From Alphaproteobacteria bacterium (GTDB taxonomy: Bacteria; Pseudomonadota; Alphaproteobacteria; Micropepsales; Micropepsaceae), in the NCBI GenBank assembly GCA_016783965.1, contig JADHVO010000005.1:124001-188000 (forward strand): a stretch of 64,000 bases of DNA, read 5' to 3'. The notes under the pieces are model-generated. The model did no database searches, had not been told where the DNA came from, and saw only the letters and a program-made list of their open reading frames with translations. Numbering within the stretch: the stretch's first letter is position 1; each line of letters opens with the position of its first letter. Below are positions 28,343-36,931 of this stretch, piece by piece. The position numbers were made by a program, and so were the translations under genes.

Positions 28343-28632
28343 CACTTGAACCAGTTGTTGGAGTGGATGTTCTGCCCAGCCGTCATCAGGACGAATTTCG
28401 GGTTGCAGCCGTGATGCGAACAGCGCGGGAAGATGCGCCCGAACAGCACCGTCACGTCGTGGTCTGGCGTGTGTTGCGGCTCGTGCACCGCGCGATACAC
28501 GCCCGACTGCCGGCACTCGTCCCGTGAGTGATATTCCTCCGCCACGAATCCCCGCACCGCTCGCTCCAAACGCAAGTGTGCCGGAACCCTGATGTCCCCG
28601 AAAGCCCCGCGCGACGACCGCGCGATCGGCAT
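28342..28632 (-). CDS. Small protein coupled to the M19 dipeptidase
   Basis: 96 residues from the ATG at 28632 (an in-frame TTG lies two codons upstream). It ends in a TGATG overlap with the dipeptidase start, good evidence that it is a real gene. The C-terminal half carries SGVYRAVH, HTPDHDV and FPRCSHHGCNP, a His/Cys-rich pattern like small zinc-binding proteins, then NIHSNNWFK. The N-terminal 30 residues are basic. I cannot name a family with confidence. No signal peptide. Confidence 0.55.
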   Translation of the reverse strand: MPIARSSRGAFGDIRVPAHLRLERAVRGFVAEEYHSRDECRQSGVYRAVHEPQHTPDHDVTVLFGRIFPRCSHHGCNPKFVLMTAGQNIHSNNWFK

Positions 28633-28758
28633 CTTCAAGGCGGCCGGTCTGAACGCCTGCTGACGGCGCCGCGGGCAGACCCGAAGAAATCGCTATCCTG
28701 TCTGAGCATCCCGGGATAATTGATCGGTGCAGGATCAGGTCGCGGCACGCTAGACACT

Positions 28759-29769
28759 ATGAAACCGTTCAGCCAACCCGCGGGCCTGGCATCGTTCCTG
28801 GGCGCGCTCCCGCAACCCGACCCGTCTGCACGGGAGGCCGCCGCGCTTCGGCAGCAGCAACTCACCAAGCCGCCCGGCTCGCTTGGCATGCTGGAACAGA
28901 TCGCGATCTTCCTCGCCGGCTGGCAGGGGCCTGCGATCCACGCGGACAGAATCCAGGTTACGCTTTTCGCGGGCAACCATGGTGTGACGAAGCAGGGCGT
29001 GTCGCCTTATCCGCCCGAGGTGACGGGTCAGATGGTGGCCAACTTCAACGCAGGCGGCGCCGCGATCAATGCGCTCGCCGGCGCTCTCGGTCTGAATTTG
29101 TCGGTCCACGCGTTGGACCTGGACCGTCCCACCGGCGACATCAGCGTCACCGATGCCATGACCGTGGAGGAAGCGCTGGACGCTCTCAACGCCGGCATTG
29201 CTGCAGTCGATCCCGCAAGTGACGTCCTGGTGATCGGCGAGATGGGGATCGGCAACACCACGATCGCGGCCGCGCTGTGCGCGGTGTCGCTCGGCGGCGC
29301 GGGCGCCGACTGGGCGGGTGCGGGCACCGGACTGGACACCGCGGGTGTCGTCAACAAGGCACGCGTGATCGATCGCGCCCTGGCGCGCAGCGGCTCGGCG
29401 CGGGACGCCTTCGCCACGCTGAAGAGCCTCGGCGGACGCGAGCTTGCCGCCATGGCCGGCGCGGTCTGCGCCGCGCGGCATCACCGCGTTCCCGTCCTGC
29501 TGGACGGCTTTGTCGCGTGCGCGGCGCTCGCGCCGCTGGTCGCGGAGTCGCCGGGCATCCTGGATCACTGCCTCGCCGGCCACCGCTCGGCGGAGCGCGG
29601 CCATGCCCGTCTGCTCGAGCATTTCAACCTGCGCCCGCTGCTCGATCTGAACATGCGGCTGGGCGAGGGCAGTGGGGCCGCCCTGGCGACGGCGGTCATC
29701 CGCGCGGCCGTGGCAACGCACACAGGAATGGCGACGTTCGACAGCGCCGGCGTGTCGGACAGGGGCTGA
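28759..29769 (+). CDS. cobT: Nicotinate-nucleotide--dimethylbenzimidazole phosphoribosyltransferase
   Basis: 336 residues from ATG 28759. Family motifs are PPGSLGMLE, FAGNHGVTKQGVSPYP, GEMGIGNTTIAAAL and the late glycine-rich GEGSGAALA containing the catalytic Glu region. The enzyme makes alpha-ribazole phosphate for the lower ligand of cobalamin, in the cytoplasm. It overlaps cobS by TGATG, so the two final assembly enzymes are coupled. I saw no cobalamin riboswitch in the 120-base gap upstream. Confidence 0.95.
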   Translation: MKPFSQPAGLASFLGALPQPDPSAREAAALRQQQLTKPPGSLGMLEQIAIFLAGWQGPAIHADRIQVTLFAGNHGVTKQGVSPYPPEVTGQMVANFNAGGAAINALAGALGLNLSVHALDLDRPTGDISVTDAMTVEEALDALNAGIAAVDPASDVLVIGEMGIGNTTIAAALCAVSLGGAGADWAGAGTGLDTAGVVNKARVIDRALARSGSARDAFATLKSLGGRELAAMAGAVCAARHHRVPVLLDGFVACAALAPLVAESPGILDHCLAGHRSAERGHARLLEHFNLRPLLDLNMRLGEGSGAALATAVIRAAVATHTGMATFDSAGVSDRG

Positions 29770-30521
29770 TGGGCCGCGCAGTTAGGGATCGCTGGGACGA
29801 TTTCAGGCTCGCGATGATGCTGCTGACCCGTATCCCGACGGGAGGTGCCGGTGTCGGCAGCGCAACCTTCGCCCGCGCGCTGTGGGCCTATCCGCTCGCC
29901 GGTGCGCTGGTGGGTTCGCTCGGCGGGCTCACCTATTGGGGGGTGCTCGCGGCACATCTTTCGCCGTTGGTCGCGGCGGGACTGGCGGTCGGTGTGACGA
30001 TGCTGGCCTCGGGTGCCTTGCATGAGGACGGACTGGCAGATCTGTTCGACGGGATCGGCGGCGCGCGGGATCGCGCGCGGCGGCTGGAGATCATGCGCGA
30101 CAGCCGCATCGGGACCTACGGTGCCGCGGCACTGGCGCTGTCGTTGTTGCTGCGCTGGTCCGCTCTCGTGGCCCTTGCGGCGCCGGCACGCGTGCTGCCT
30201 GTGTGGATCGCGGCCGGAGCGCTCTCACGCGCGGCCGTCGCGCTGCCGCTGATGCTGCTCCCGCCGGCGCGCAGCGACGGATTGGGCGCACAGGCTGCAT
30301 CGCCGCCGCTGTGGTCGGCGGCCACTGCGATCGTCATCGCCCTGGCCATCGCCGCCGCCTTGCTCAGGCTCGACGCAGCCGTACCGGCCACAGGCGCATT
30401 CGCTGTGGCCGCCATCGTGACGTTCATCGCGTGGCGTGCGCTGGGCGGCCAGACCGGCGACGTCCTCGGCGCCTGCGCGCTGGTGGCCGAAATCGCGGCG
30501 CTGATTGCCGGCGGCGGCTAG
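29769..30521 (+). CDS. cobS: Adenosylcobinamide-GDP ribazoletransferase (cobalamin synthase)
   Basis: 250 residues, polytopic inner-membrane protein. FARALWAYPLAGALVG, LHEDGLADLFDGIGG and RDSRIGTYGAAAL are the conserved CobS motifs with the acidic metal-binding cluster. It joins adenosylcobinamide-GDP to alpha-ribazole, the step after CobT. The start overlaps the cobT stop. Later helices are Ala/Leu/Val-rich. Confidence 0.95.
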   Translation: MGRAVRDRWDDFRLAMMLLTRIPTGGAGVGSATFARALWAYPLAGALVGSLGGLTYWGVLAAHLSPLVAAGLAVGVTMLASGALHEDGLADLFDGIGGARDRARRLEIMRDSRIGTYGAAALALSLLLRWSALVALAAPARVLPVWIAAGALSRAAVALPLMLLPPARSDGLGAQAASPPLWSAATAIVIALAIAAALLRLDAAVPATGAFAVAAIVTFIAWRALGGQTGDVLGACALVAEIAALIAGGG

Positions 30522-30617
30522 CGGTCCAGATCGGCAGAGCGGATCGTGTTGGCGTGCGGTGCCAGTCTTGCTGCGGTTGCGCTTTTGGGGCGCGAAAAGT
30601 ATTAGGACGCTCGACTT

Positions 30618-30707
30618 GGATGGGTGGCCGAGCGGTTTAAGGCACCGGTCTTGAAAACCGGCGTGGCGGCGACGTCACCGTGAGTTCGAATCTCACCCCA
30701 TCCGCCA
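30618..30707 (+). tRNA. tRNA-Ser (TGA)
   Basis: 90 bases with acceptor GGATGGG pairing CCCATCC, D arm GGCCGAGCGGTTTAAGGC, anticodon loop CTTGAAA (TGA), a long variable arm (GGCGGCGACGTCACC) and T loop GAGTTCGAATCTC; CCA is encoded. The long variable arm confirms a class II serine tRNA. Confidence 0.97.
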
Positions 30708-30710
30708 CGG

Positions 30711-31475
30711 TCAGCGTTGCGCCTTCGCCGCCGCGACGATCACCTGGTCCGCATCGCGCAGCAGCACGTCGGCGACCGCGAAGCCCGCGGGCTCGATCAG
30801 CTTGAGCCATCCGGTGACGGACAGCTCGTCAATGCGCTCGCCGTCGCGCGAGCCGAGCAGCGCGATGTGGTCGTAGCCGAGGATCTCGTTGGCCCGGAAC
30901 CAGAACCGCTCCCAGGCCGCTCGCGAGTAACGCGGCTGCCGCCGCTCCTTCCACGCCTCGAAGCCGGCCGCGAAGGGCGGTTCGGCAGAGCAGGGCTCGG
31001 CGAAAAGAAACACGCCACCCGGACGCAGCAGGTCGTGCACCTCGCGGATCAGCCGTTCCGCGCGCGCCGCATCGAACCAGTGAAGCGCATTGACTGTGGC
31101 GACGGCATCGTAAGGCCCGGAAAGCCCATCGGCCCAGCCATCATCCTGCAAGTCCCGTACGATCGTCATTCCGGGCACGCGCTCGCGCCGATTGGCCGCA
31201 CGGCAGATCGCCGTCAGGAACGGGTCGCGGTCGATGCCATCGATGTCCGCCTTCGGGAAGGCCGTCCGGATCGCGCGCCCCACGTCGCCGGGCCCGCAGC
31301 AAAGATCGAGCACCCGCACGGCCTCGTCGCGCGCAAACGGAATCGCGGACGCGATCAGCTCGAGGTCTTTGGGCTTGGAGGCGCCTTGCTCCGCCCACCA
31401 CAGCGCCAGCAACTCGTCGAGATGTCCGGCGATCCGCGCGTCGATTTCGTCCTGGTTGATCGGGGGTGACCGCAT
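30711..31475 (-). CDS. SAM-dependent methyltransferase
   Basis: 254 residues from ATG 31475, with GGAG 8 bases upstream. Motif I is VLDLCCGPGDVGRAI, then DIDGIDRD, and a later LLRPGGVFLFAEP. Class I Rossmann methyltransferase, cytoplasmic; the substrate is not predictable. The open frame extends another 73 residues upstream but these are low-complexity Pro/Arg and out of family. It ends 3 bases from tRNA-Ser, tail to tail. Confidence 0.85.
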   Translation of the reverse strand: MRSPPINQDEIDARIAGHLDELLALWWAEQGASKPKDLELIASAIPFARDEAVRVLDLCCGPGDVGRAIRTAFPKADIDGIDRDPFLTAICRAANRRERVPGMTIVRDLQDDGWADGLSGPYDAVATVNALHWFDAARAERLIREVHDLLRPGGVFLFAEPCSAEPPFAAGFEAWKERRQPRYSRAAWERFWFRANEILGYDHIALLGSRDGERIDELSVTGWLKLIEPAGFAVADVLLRDADQVIVAAAKAQR

Positions 31476-31566
31476 GGGCTTCGCTCCGGAATGCCCGCCG
31501 TCGTACCGCGAAGGCGCCCGCAGCGTATTGGAAAAATTTGGCCAACGCCGCGCTGGCGAGGCCGCG

Positions 31567-31806
31567 CTATTCGTGATGCTCCGCGGGATGCGCGGGTGCG
31601 GCGTGCGAGGTCTCGGGCCGCTCGCCGGGCGCGGAGTCATGTCCGGCGCAGGCCTCCCCTTCGCAGGCCGCTGCCTTGGGCGGCGAGAAGTCAAGCGGAT
31701 GGATCGCGACGAGCGTGGTCATGCCCGCCAGCACCAGCGCGACGCCGCCGACCACCAGCCAGAGCGGCGCCAGCTTCACCGCACCATTTCCATTCCCGTT
31801 CGCCAT
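31567..31806 (-). CDS. Small single-helix membrane protein
   Basis: 79 residues from ATG 31806 (AAGGGG about 6 bases upstream). Short Gly/Asn N-terminus, one membrane helix (LAPLWLVVGGVALVLAGMTTLVA), then a His/Ala/Glu/Pro-rich tail with a CEGEAC pair and three or four His near the end. The tail might bind metal. No family recognised. It is 91 bases upstream of the methyltransferase on the same strand. Confidence 0.6.
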   Translation of the reverse strand: MANGNGNGAVKLAPLWLVVGGVALVLAGMTTLVAIHPLDFSPPKAAACEGEACAGHDSAPGERPETSHAAPAHPAEHHE

Positions 31807-31859
31807 GAATTTCCCCTTGCTCACATGATCCTAGCGTGATTCCGACAAACTACTAGACC

Positions 31860-31935
31860 GGTCTCCCCCGCATGCGCGAAGCGCATTGGCGGGGGAGGTG
31901 CCGTAGCGCTGTCAGGCGCGAAGGCGGAGGGGGAA
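31860..31935. repeat. Intergenic repeat, family B, copy 2
   Basis: CTCCCCCGCATGCGCGAAGCGC, a GGCGGGGGAGGTG core and a CTGTCAGGCGCGAAGGCGG tail match copy 1 at 6636-6716 with a few single-base indels. The left CCCCC and GGGGGAG arms pair around GCGCGAAGCGC. The element ends at the DUF885 stop codon. Confidence 0.78.
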
Positions 31936-33726
31936 CTAAGTGATGGCCTCATTGAACATCAGGGCGCGGACATAGCGTACGGGCGGCGACCCGTAGCTCA
32001 GTACCTGGTCGTGATACGCCTTCAGCACGAAGCCCTGCCGCTTCTCCGCATCCGCTCGCAGCGCGTCGTGCTCCGAAACACCCACGAAGTAAGTAGATAG
32101 CTGCGTAGAACTCAACTGCGCCCGAACCCATTTGCCCGCCGCCTCGCGCTCCTGCTGGAACGCGGTCTTGGTCATCAGCGTCATCGCGTCGGCCTGCGAG
32201 ATACCGTCAACGTGTACCGCCTGGTCGAGGATCGCGTTGGTGATGGTGCGCAGCCTGACCTTCAGCATGCACAGCTCGTTCAGCGGCTCGTCCTTCCGGA
32301 AGCCCTCATCGACCATCATCTTCTCGGAATAGACCGCCCAGCCTTCGATGAACGAACCCGAGCCCAGCACCGCGCGCAGCACCGACGGATAGCGGTTCGC
32401 GTGCCAGAGCTGGAGGTAATGCCCCGGCATCGCCTCATGCACCGCGACGTCCTGGATGCCGTAATTGTTGTACTCGCGCAGGAACGAATCCGCCTGCTCC
32501 TTCGTCCAACCCTTGGGAATCGGCGACACGTCGACATAGGTCTTCAAGCCCCTGTCGAGCGGCCCCGGCGAGTTGCAATACGCCACCGCGACGCCCTGTG
32601 CGAACACCGGCATGGTCTCGATCGCCACCGGCGCATCGGGCAGGGTGACGAGGTCCCTCGCCCGCACGAACTCCGTCGCGCGGTTCAGCGCCGCGGTGCA
32701 GGTCTCCACCACCTTGTCCGGCGCAGGCTTCTGCGCGTAGGCGAGGTCCAGCGCGGCTTCGATCACCGCCTGCTGTTGTTCGGGCGTCGGCGCATCCGGC
32801 ATCGCGGGGGCACCCGCATGCCCCGCCAGCGCGCGCCGCGCCACCGCATACATTGCCGCGCGTGTCGCCTTCACCGCGGCATCCGCCCTGGTGCGGATTT
32901 CCTTCCGCGTCATCGGCGAGTTCAGCGTGAACGCCAGCTTCTCGTCGAACATCTTCGCGCCGATGCGGAAGTCGCCCTTCGCGCCCGGCACCAGCGTGCC
33001 GTCCATCCACGCCTGATGATCCGCGATCGCCTTCTTCAGTCCGTCATACGCCGCCTTCAGCCGCGCCTGGCCCGCCGCATCCAGCGCGCTCGCATTCGGC
33101 ATCACCATCTCGTCCACGACGCCCAGCGCGCCCGGCAACTGCTTCGCCGCGGTCTTCGCGGCGATCTCCGGCACCCGTGCCAGCACAAGGCTCGCGCGCA
33201 TATCGGCGAACACCTTCGACATCTTCTCCATGCGCGCGATTGCCGATGCCATGCGTGCGGGCAGGGGCGCGAACTCGCGCGACATCAGCCCATAGACGGC
33301 GTTGCTGTAGATCTCGGAGTAGGTGCGCGGCTCCCACGCCCAGTTCTGGAGGACCTCGTCCTCCCAGACCGCGCGCTTCGTGTCGTTCAAGAGCAGCGCC
33401 GCGTCCACCTGGTTCGCGCGCGAGAGCCTGGAGCGGTCCAGCACCGTCAGCGCCTCGACCGTGTCCTTCGCCACCTTCAGCCGCGCCGCACGGCCCGCCG
33501 CGCTCAGATCGTCCAGCTCGGCGTCGAAGCGATGATCGCCCGTCTGTGTCGCACCCACCGGCGACAGCCGAAGCGAATCCTCCAGCCACTTGGCCGAGAT
33601 CTTCTCGAACGCCTTGTCCGCGTCGCTGGCGGTTGCATCGGCAACCGCACGACCCACCGTCGTCACGGACAGCGCCGTCGCGCCCAGGAAAGCCACGGCC
33701 GCGCGCCGGCTCAGATGAATGGTCAC
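31936..33726 (-). CDS. DUF885-family Tat-exported metallopeptidase-like protein
   Basis: 596 residues from a GTG at 33726 with AGGGG close upstream. Twin-arginine signal LSRRAAVAFLGATALS. The family zinc-site motif is VAVHEAMPGHYLQLWHA (HExxxGH), followed by GWAVYSEKMM, which supplies a downstream Glu. Members resemble M32-type carboxypeptidases and are thought to be periplasmic peptidases, but the substrate is rarely known. It is divergent from rlpA with about 127 bases between starts. Confidence 0.87.
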   Translation of the reverse strand: MTIHLSRRAAVAFLGATALSVTTVGRAVADATASDADKAFEKISAKWLEDSLRLSPVGATQTGDHRFDAELDDLSAAGRAARLKVAKDTVEALTVLDRSRLSRANQVDAALLLNDTKRAVWEDEVLQNWAWEPRTYSEIYSNAVYGLMSREFAPLPARMASAIARMEKMSKVFADMRASLVLARVPEIAAKTAAKQLPGALGVVDEMVMPNASALDAAGQARLKAAYDGLKKAIADHQAWMDGTLVPGAKGDFRIGAKMFDEKLAFTLNSPMTRKEIRTRADAAVKATRAAMYAVARRALAGHAGAPAMPDAPTPEQQQAVIEAALDLAYAQKPAPDKVVETCTAALNRATEFVRARDLVTLPDAPVAIETMPVFAQGVAVAYCNSPGPLDRGLKTYVDVSPIPKGWTKEQADSFLREYNNYGIQDVAVHEAMPGHYLQLWHANRYPSVLRAVLGSGSFIEGWAVYSEKMMVDEGFRKDEPLNELCMLKVRLRTITNAILDQAVHVDGISQADAMTLMTKTAFQQEREAAGKWVRAQLSSTQLSTYFVGVSEHDALRADAEKRQGFVLKAYHDQVLSYGSPPVRYVRALMFNEAIT

Positions 33727-33853
33727 GTCATACCCCTGCAATGAAAGCGCCGCGAGCCTGTTACGGGGAATCCCGGAGCGCAAGGCCGCTCACGCGGCGT
33801 TGAGCGGTGAGGCCTCATCGCCTATTTTGCCGTTGCTGTCAGAGGCTGATTCG

Positions 33854-34783
33854 TTGCGCCGCAGACTCCGTTCCTTCGCGATTATGTCGCTCGCGCTGCT
33901 CGCGGCGGCCTGCGCCAGCGAGCCTGTCAGCCTGCCGACCGCGCCGCCGCCCAACCACGGCACCTACAAGGTCGGCGTGCCGTATCAGATCGACGGCACC
34001 TGGTATTACCCGAGGGAAGATCCCAACTACGACGAGACCGGCGTTGCCTCGTGGTACGGCCCGAACTTCTACGACAAGGCGACCGCCAACGGCGAGATCT
34101 ACCACGCCGGCGACCTGACCGCGGCGCATCGCACGCTGCCCATGCCGGTGAATGTGCGCGTCACCAATCTCGACAACGGCCGGTCGATCATCGTGCGCGT
34201 CAATGATCGCGGGCCCTTCGCCAAGGGCCGCATCATCGACCTCTCGGAGCACGCCGCCGAGCTTCTCGGCTACAAGACCGCCGGTACGGCCCGCGTGCGG
34301 GTGCAGTTCGTGTCCCGCGCGGATCTCGACGGCGGCCGCCCGCCGCCCGACCTGACGCCGCCGGAAGTCGCCAGCGCCGTCCCCGCCGCACCGACCAGCC
34401 GTGTCGCCGCTACGGCCCTCGATGCGGTTCCGGGAACCGCGGTTGCGCCGCCCGTGACCGCACGCCCGCTGCCGTCGCCCCTACCACCCGTCACCAGCGC
34501 CGACGTGGCCGTCGCCACCCAACCCACCGGCGTCGTGACGCAGACCGCGCCGGTCGCCACGCGCCTCTATGTCCAGGCCGGTGCCTTCACGACCTACCAG
34601 AACGCCGCGCGTCTGGTTCAGCGTCTTGGCAACGGCCTGCAAATATCGTCCATCACCCACAACGGGCAGACGGTCTATCGCGTTCGCTCCGGTCCCTACG
34701 ACGACATCGGTGACGCCGATTCCGCGTTGGCCCGGGTCACCGCGGCTGGTAGTAACGACGCCAGGATCGTCGTCGACAACTAG
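33854..34783 (+). CDS. rlpA: RlpA-type septal lytic transglycosylase, lipoprotein
   Basis: 309 residues from a TTG at 33854 (AGAGG 8 bases upstream); this start gives a proper lipoprotein signal with Cys20 (LLAAAC). A DPBB domain (GVASWYGPNFYDKATANGE ... VNDRGPF ... RIIDLSEHAAELLG) is followed by a Pro/Ala/Thr linker and a SPOR domain (RLYVQAGAFTTYQNAARL) that binds denuded glycan at the septum. RlpA cleaves stripped peptidoglycan during daughter-cell separation. It lies upstream of dac, fitting a cell-wall cluster. Confidence 0.93.
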   Translation: MRRRLRSFAIMSLALLAAACASEPVSLPTAPPPNHGTYKVGVPYQIDGTWYYPREDPNYDETGVASWYGPNFYDKATANGEIYHAGDLTAAHRTLPMPVNVRVTNLDNGRSIIVRVNDRGPFAKGRIIDLSEHAAELLGYKTAGTARVRVQFVSRADLDGGRPPPDLTPPEVASAVPAAPTSRVAATALDAVPGTAVAPPVTARPLPSPLPPVTSADVAVATQPTGVVTQTAPVATRLYVQAGAFTTYQNAARLVQRLGNGLQISSITHNGQTVYRVRSGPYDDIGDADSALARVTAAGSNDARIVVDN

Positions 34784-34790
34784 TTGGAAT

Positions 34791-34960
34791 TGCCCTCGCC
34801 CCCACGCTGTGGGGGAGAGGGCAGGGTGAGGGGGCGCTGCTGCAAGGTGCGACCTTCGCCAGGCAATCACCGGCATTCATGCAATCTGAGACTATGCCCA
34901 ACCTGCACCGCCCCCTCACCCCGACCCTGTCCCCCGCTTCGCGGGGGAGAGGGAGAGGTT
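34791..34960. repeat. Two inverted copies of a GC-rich repeat between rlpA and dac
   Basis: Copy 1 (34791-34836) and copy 2 (34909-34960) are inverted relative to each other: GGGTGAGGGGGCG at 34824-34836 is matched by CGCCCCCTCACCC at 34909-34921. Each also holds its own small hairpin (CCCCCACGCTGTGGGGG; CCCCCGCTTCGCGGGGG). The pair could fold as one long stem around a ~70-base loop and so act on read-through from rlpA to dac. Confidence 0.75.
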
Positions 34961-34976
34961 TCTTGGAGATGCTTTG

Positions 34977-36152
34977 ATGAACCTCCGTCTCCTGAGCGCG
35001 CTGTTCGTGCTTGCATTCCTCGCCGCTGTCCCCGCGCGGGCCGACATCGCCACCACGGCGGAGCATGGAATCCTCGTGGATTACGACTCCGGCCAGGTGC
35101 TGTGGGCCAAGGATGCGTTCTCGCCCATGCCGCCGGCGTCGATGTCCAAGCTGATGACACTGGAGCTCCTGTTCCAGCGCCTGAAGGACGGCCGGGTCAA
35201 GCTGACCGACACATTCCCGGTGTCCGAGCGCGCCTGGAGCACGCAGGGCTCCAAGATGTTCGTCGAGATCCACGGCAACATCCCGGTCGAGGCACTGATC
35301 CGCGGCATCATCGTCGACTCAGGCAACGACGCCTGCATGGTCGTCGCCGAAGGCATTGGCGGAACCATGGAAGGCTTCGTCGCGATGATGAACAGGCGCG
35401 CGAAGGAGCTGGGGCTCAAGCAGGCGCACTTCGTCAATCCCGACGGCTTGCCCGACCCGCCGGGACAGCTGATGTCCACGCTCGACCTCGCGACGCTCGC
35501 GCGCCACATCATCCAGACCTATCCGCAGTACTATCGCTATTTCAGCGAGCAGGACTTCACCTGGCACAACATTCACCAGCACAACCGCGACACCGTGCTC
35601 CAGAAGATTCCCGGCGCCGACGGCCTCAAGACCGGCCACACCGACGCCGCGGGCTACGGCATCACGACGTCGGCCGTGCAGAATGGCCGCCGCCTGATCC
35701 TGGTGCTCAACGGCCTGCGCTATCCCGATCTCGAAAAGACCGATTCCGCGCACCAGGACTGGGTCGCGGGCCAGCGCCGCGGCGATGAGGCCGCGCGCAT
35801 CCTCGGCCTCGCTTTCCGCGAATTCCGTCGCTACACGCTGTTCAAGCCCGGCGACGTCGTCGGCCAGGCCGAGGTCTTCGCTGGCGGTCAGTCGATGGTG
35901 CCGCTGACGGTGAAGGAGCCGGTCAACATCACGCTCCAGGTCGACTCGCGTCCGAACATGAAGGTCGCGATCCGTTACAACGCGCCGCTGCGTGCGCCGC
36001 TGGAGCAGGGCCAGCCGGTCGCCACGCTCGTCATCTCCGCGCCCGACTTCCCGGGCATGAGCGTGCCGCTGGTCGCGGCCCAGCCGGTGGACGGGATCGG
36101 TTTCTTCGGACGCATCGCGATCGGCATCAAGGCGCTGTTCGGCGGCGCATGA
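34977..36152 (+). CDS. D-alanyl-D-alanine carboxypeptidase (penicillin-binding protein)
   Basis: 391 residues from ATG 34977, with GGAG 8 bases upstream. Signal peptide ends AVPARA. Serine-peptidase motifs of S11 enzymes are all present: SMSK (Ser55, Lys58), SGND, and KTGHT. A C-terminal beta domain and a final amphipathic helix (FGRIAIGIKALFGG) would anchor it to the periplasmic face of the inner membrane. It trims the terminal D-Ala from peptidoglycan pentapeptides. It overlaps tmk by ATGA. Confidence 0.95.
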   Translation: MNLRLLSALFVLAFLAAVPARADIATTAEHGILVDYDSGQVLWAKDAFSPMPPASMSKLMTLELLFQRLKDGRVKLTDTFPVSERAWSTQGSKMFVEIHGNIPVEALIRGIIVDSGNDACMVVAEGIGGTMEGFVAMMNRRAKELGLKQAHFVNPDGLPDPPGQLMSTLDLATLARHIIQTYPQYYRYFSEQDFTWHNIHQHNRDTVLQKIPGADGLKTGHTDAAGYGITTSAVQNGRRLILVLNGLRYPDLEKTDSAHQDWVAGQRRGDEAARILGLAFREFRRYTLFKPGDVVGQAEVFAGGQSMVPLTVKEPVNITLQVDSRPNMKVAIRYNAPLRAPLEQGQPVATLVISAPDFPGMSVPLVAAQPVDGIGFFGRIAIGIKALFGGA

Positions 36153-36778
36153 GCAAGGCGCCGCGGTTCATCACGCTGGAAGGCGGCGACGGCTCCGGCA
36201 AGTCGACGCAGATCAGGCGCCTCGCTGCCGAACTCAAAAAGCGCAAAATCGATGCCATCGTGACGCGCGAGCCCGGCGGCTCGCCGGGCGCGGAGGACAT
36301 CCGCAACCTCGTCCTCAATGGCGATCCCGAGCGCTGGGACTCGCTGACCGAGGCGCTCCTGATGTTCGCTGCCCGCGCCAACCACGTCTCGCACACGATC
36401 AAGCCCGCCCTGATGAAGCGCCAATGGGTGATCTGCGACCGCTTCACCGACTCCACCTACGCCTATCAGGGCGCCGGTCACGGCCTCGCCCGCGAAACCA
36501 TCCGCCGCATGGAAGCGCTGGTGCTGGGCGATTTCCGTCCCGACCTCACCTTGATCCTCGACATCCCGGTAGAGCAGGGCCTCGCCCGCACATCGGGCCG
36601 CACGAAAGACATGCGCTTCGAAGCCTTCGACCACGATTTCCACGAGCGCATGCGCCAGTGCTACCTGACCATCGCCCGCAAAGACCCGATGCGCTGCGAA
36701 GTCATCGACGCCAGCCAGGACGAAGACGCGGTGGCGAAAGCGATCTGGGCTGCGGTGAAGAAGCGGTACAAGCTTTAG
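36149..36778 (+). CDS. tmk: Thymidylate kinase
   Basis: 209 residues. P-loop EGGDGSGKST at 11-20, the TREPGGSPGAEDIR dTMP-binding segment and DRFTDSTYAYQGAG. It phosphorylates dTMP to dTDP in the cytoplasm. The start codon lies inside the dac stop (ATGA), so translation is coupled. Confidence 0.97.
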   Translation: MSKAPRFITLEGGDGSGKSTQIRRLAAELKKRKIDAIVTREPGGSPGAEDIRNLVLNGDPERWDSLTEALLMFAARANHVSHTIKPALMKRQWVICDRFTDSTYAYQGAGHGLARETIRRMEALVLGDFRPDLTLILDIPVEQGLARTSGRTKDMRFEAFDHDFHERMRQCYLTIARKDPMRCEVIDASQDEDAVAKAIWAAVKKRYKL

Positions 36779-36792
36779 GCTTATGAAACGGT

Positions 36793-36917
36793 CGTCATCG
36801 CCGGCCTCGTGCCGGCGACCCATGAACACCAAGTTGCAAGCATAAGTACGGCACATGCCGAGCAAAGTTCTGCACCGCTTGCGTTCATGGGTGGCCGGGA
36901 CAAGCCCGGCCATGACG
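36793..36917. repeat. MITE-like element with 35-bp imperfect terminal inverted repeats
   Basis: The left arm (36793-36827, starting CGTCATCGCCGGCCTCGT) is the imperfect reverse complement of the right arm (36883-36917, ending CCCGGCCATGACG). Each arm also contains its own CCGGC hairpin. The ~55-base interior is not GC-rich and has no gene. It sits between tmk and holB. Confidence 0.78.
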
Positions 36918-36931
36918 TTGTAGAAGACGGC

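Noticed and set aside
28633-28758. Cobalamin riboswitch before cobT
   Set aside because: I looked for the B12 box and the surrounding conserved core and did not see them; the gap is also shorter than a usual riboswitch.
30618-30710. Genomic-island attachment site at tRNA-Ser
   Set aside because: No integrase, no repeated tRNA 3' end and ordinary genes on both sides.
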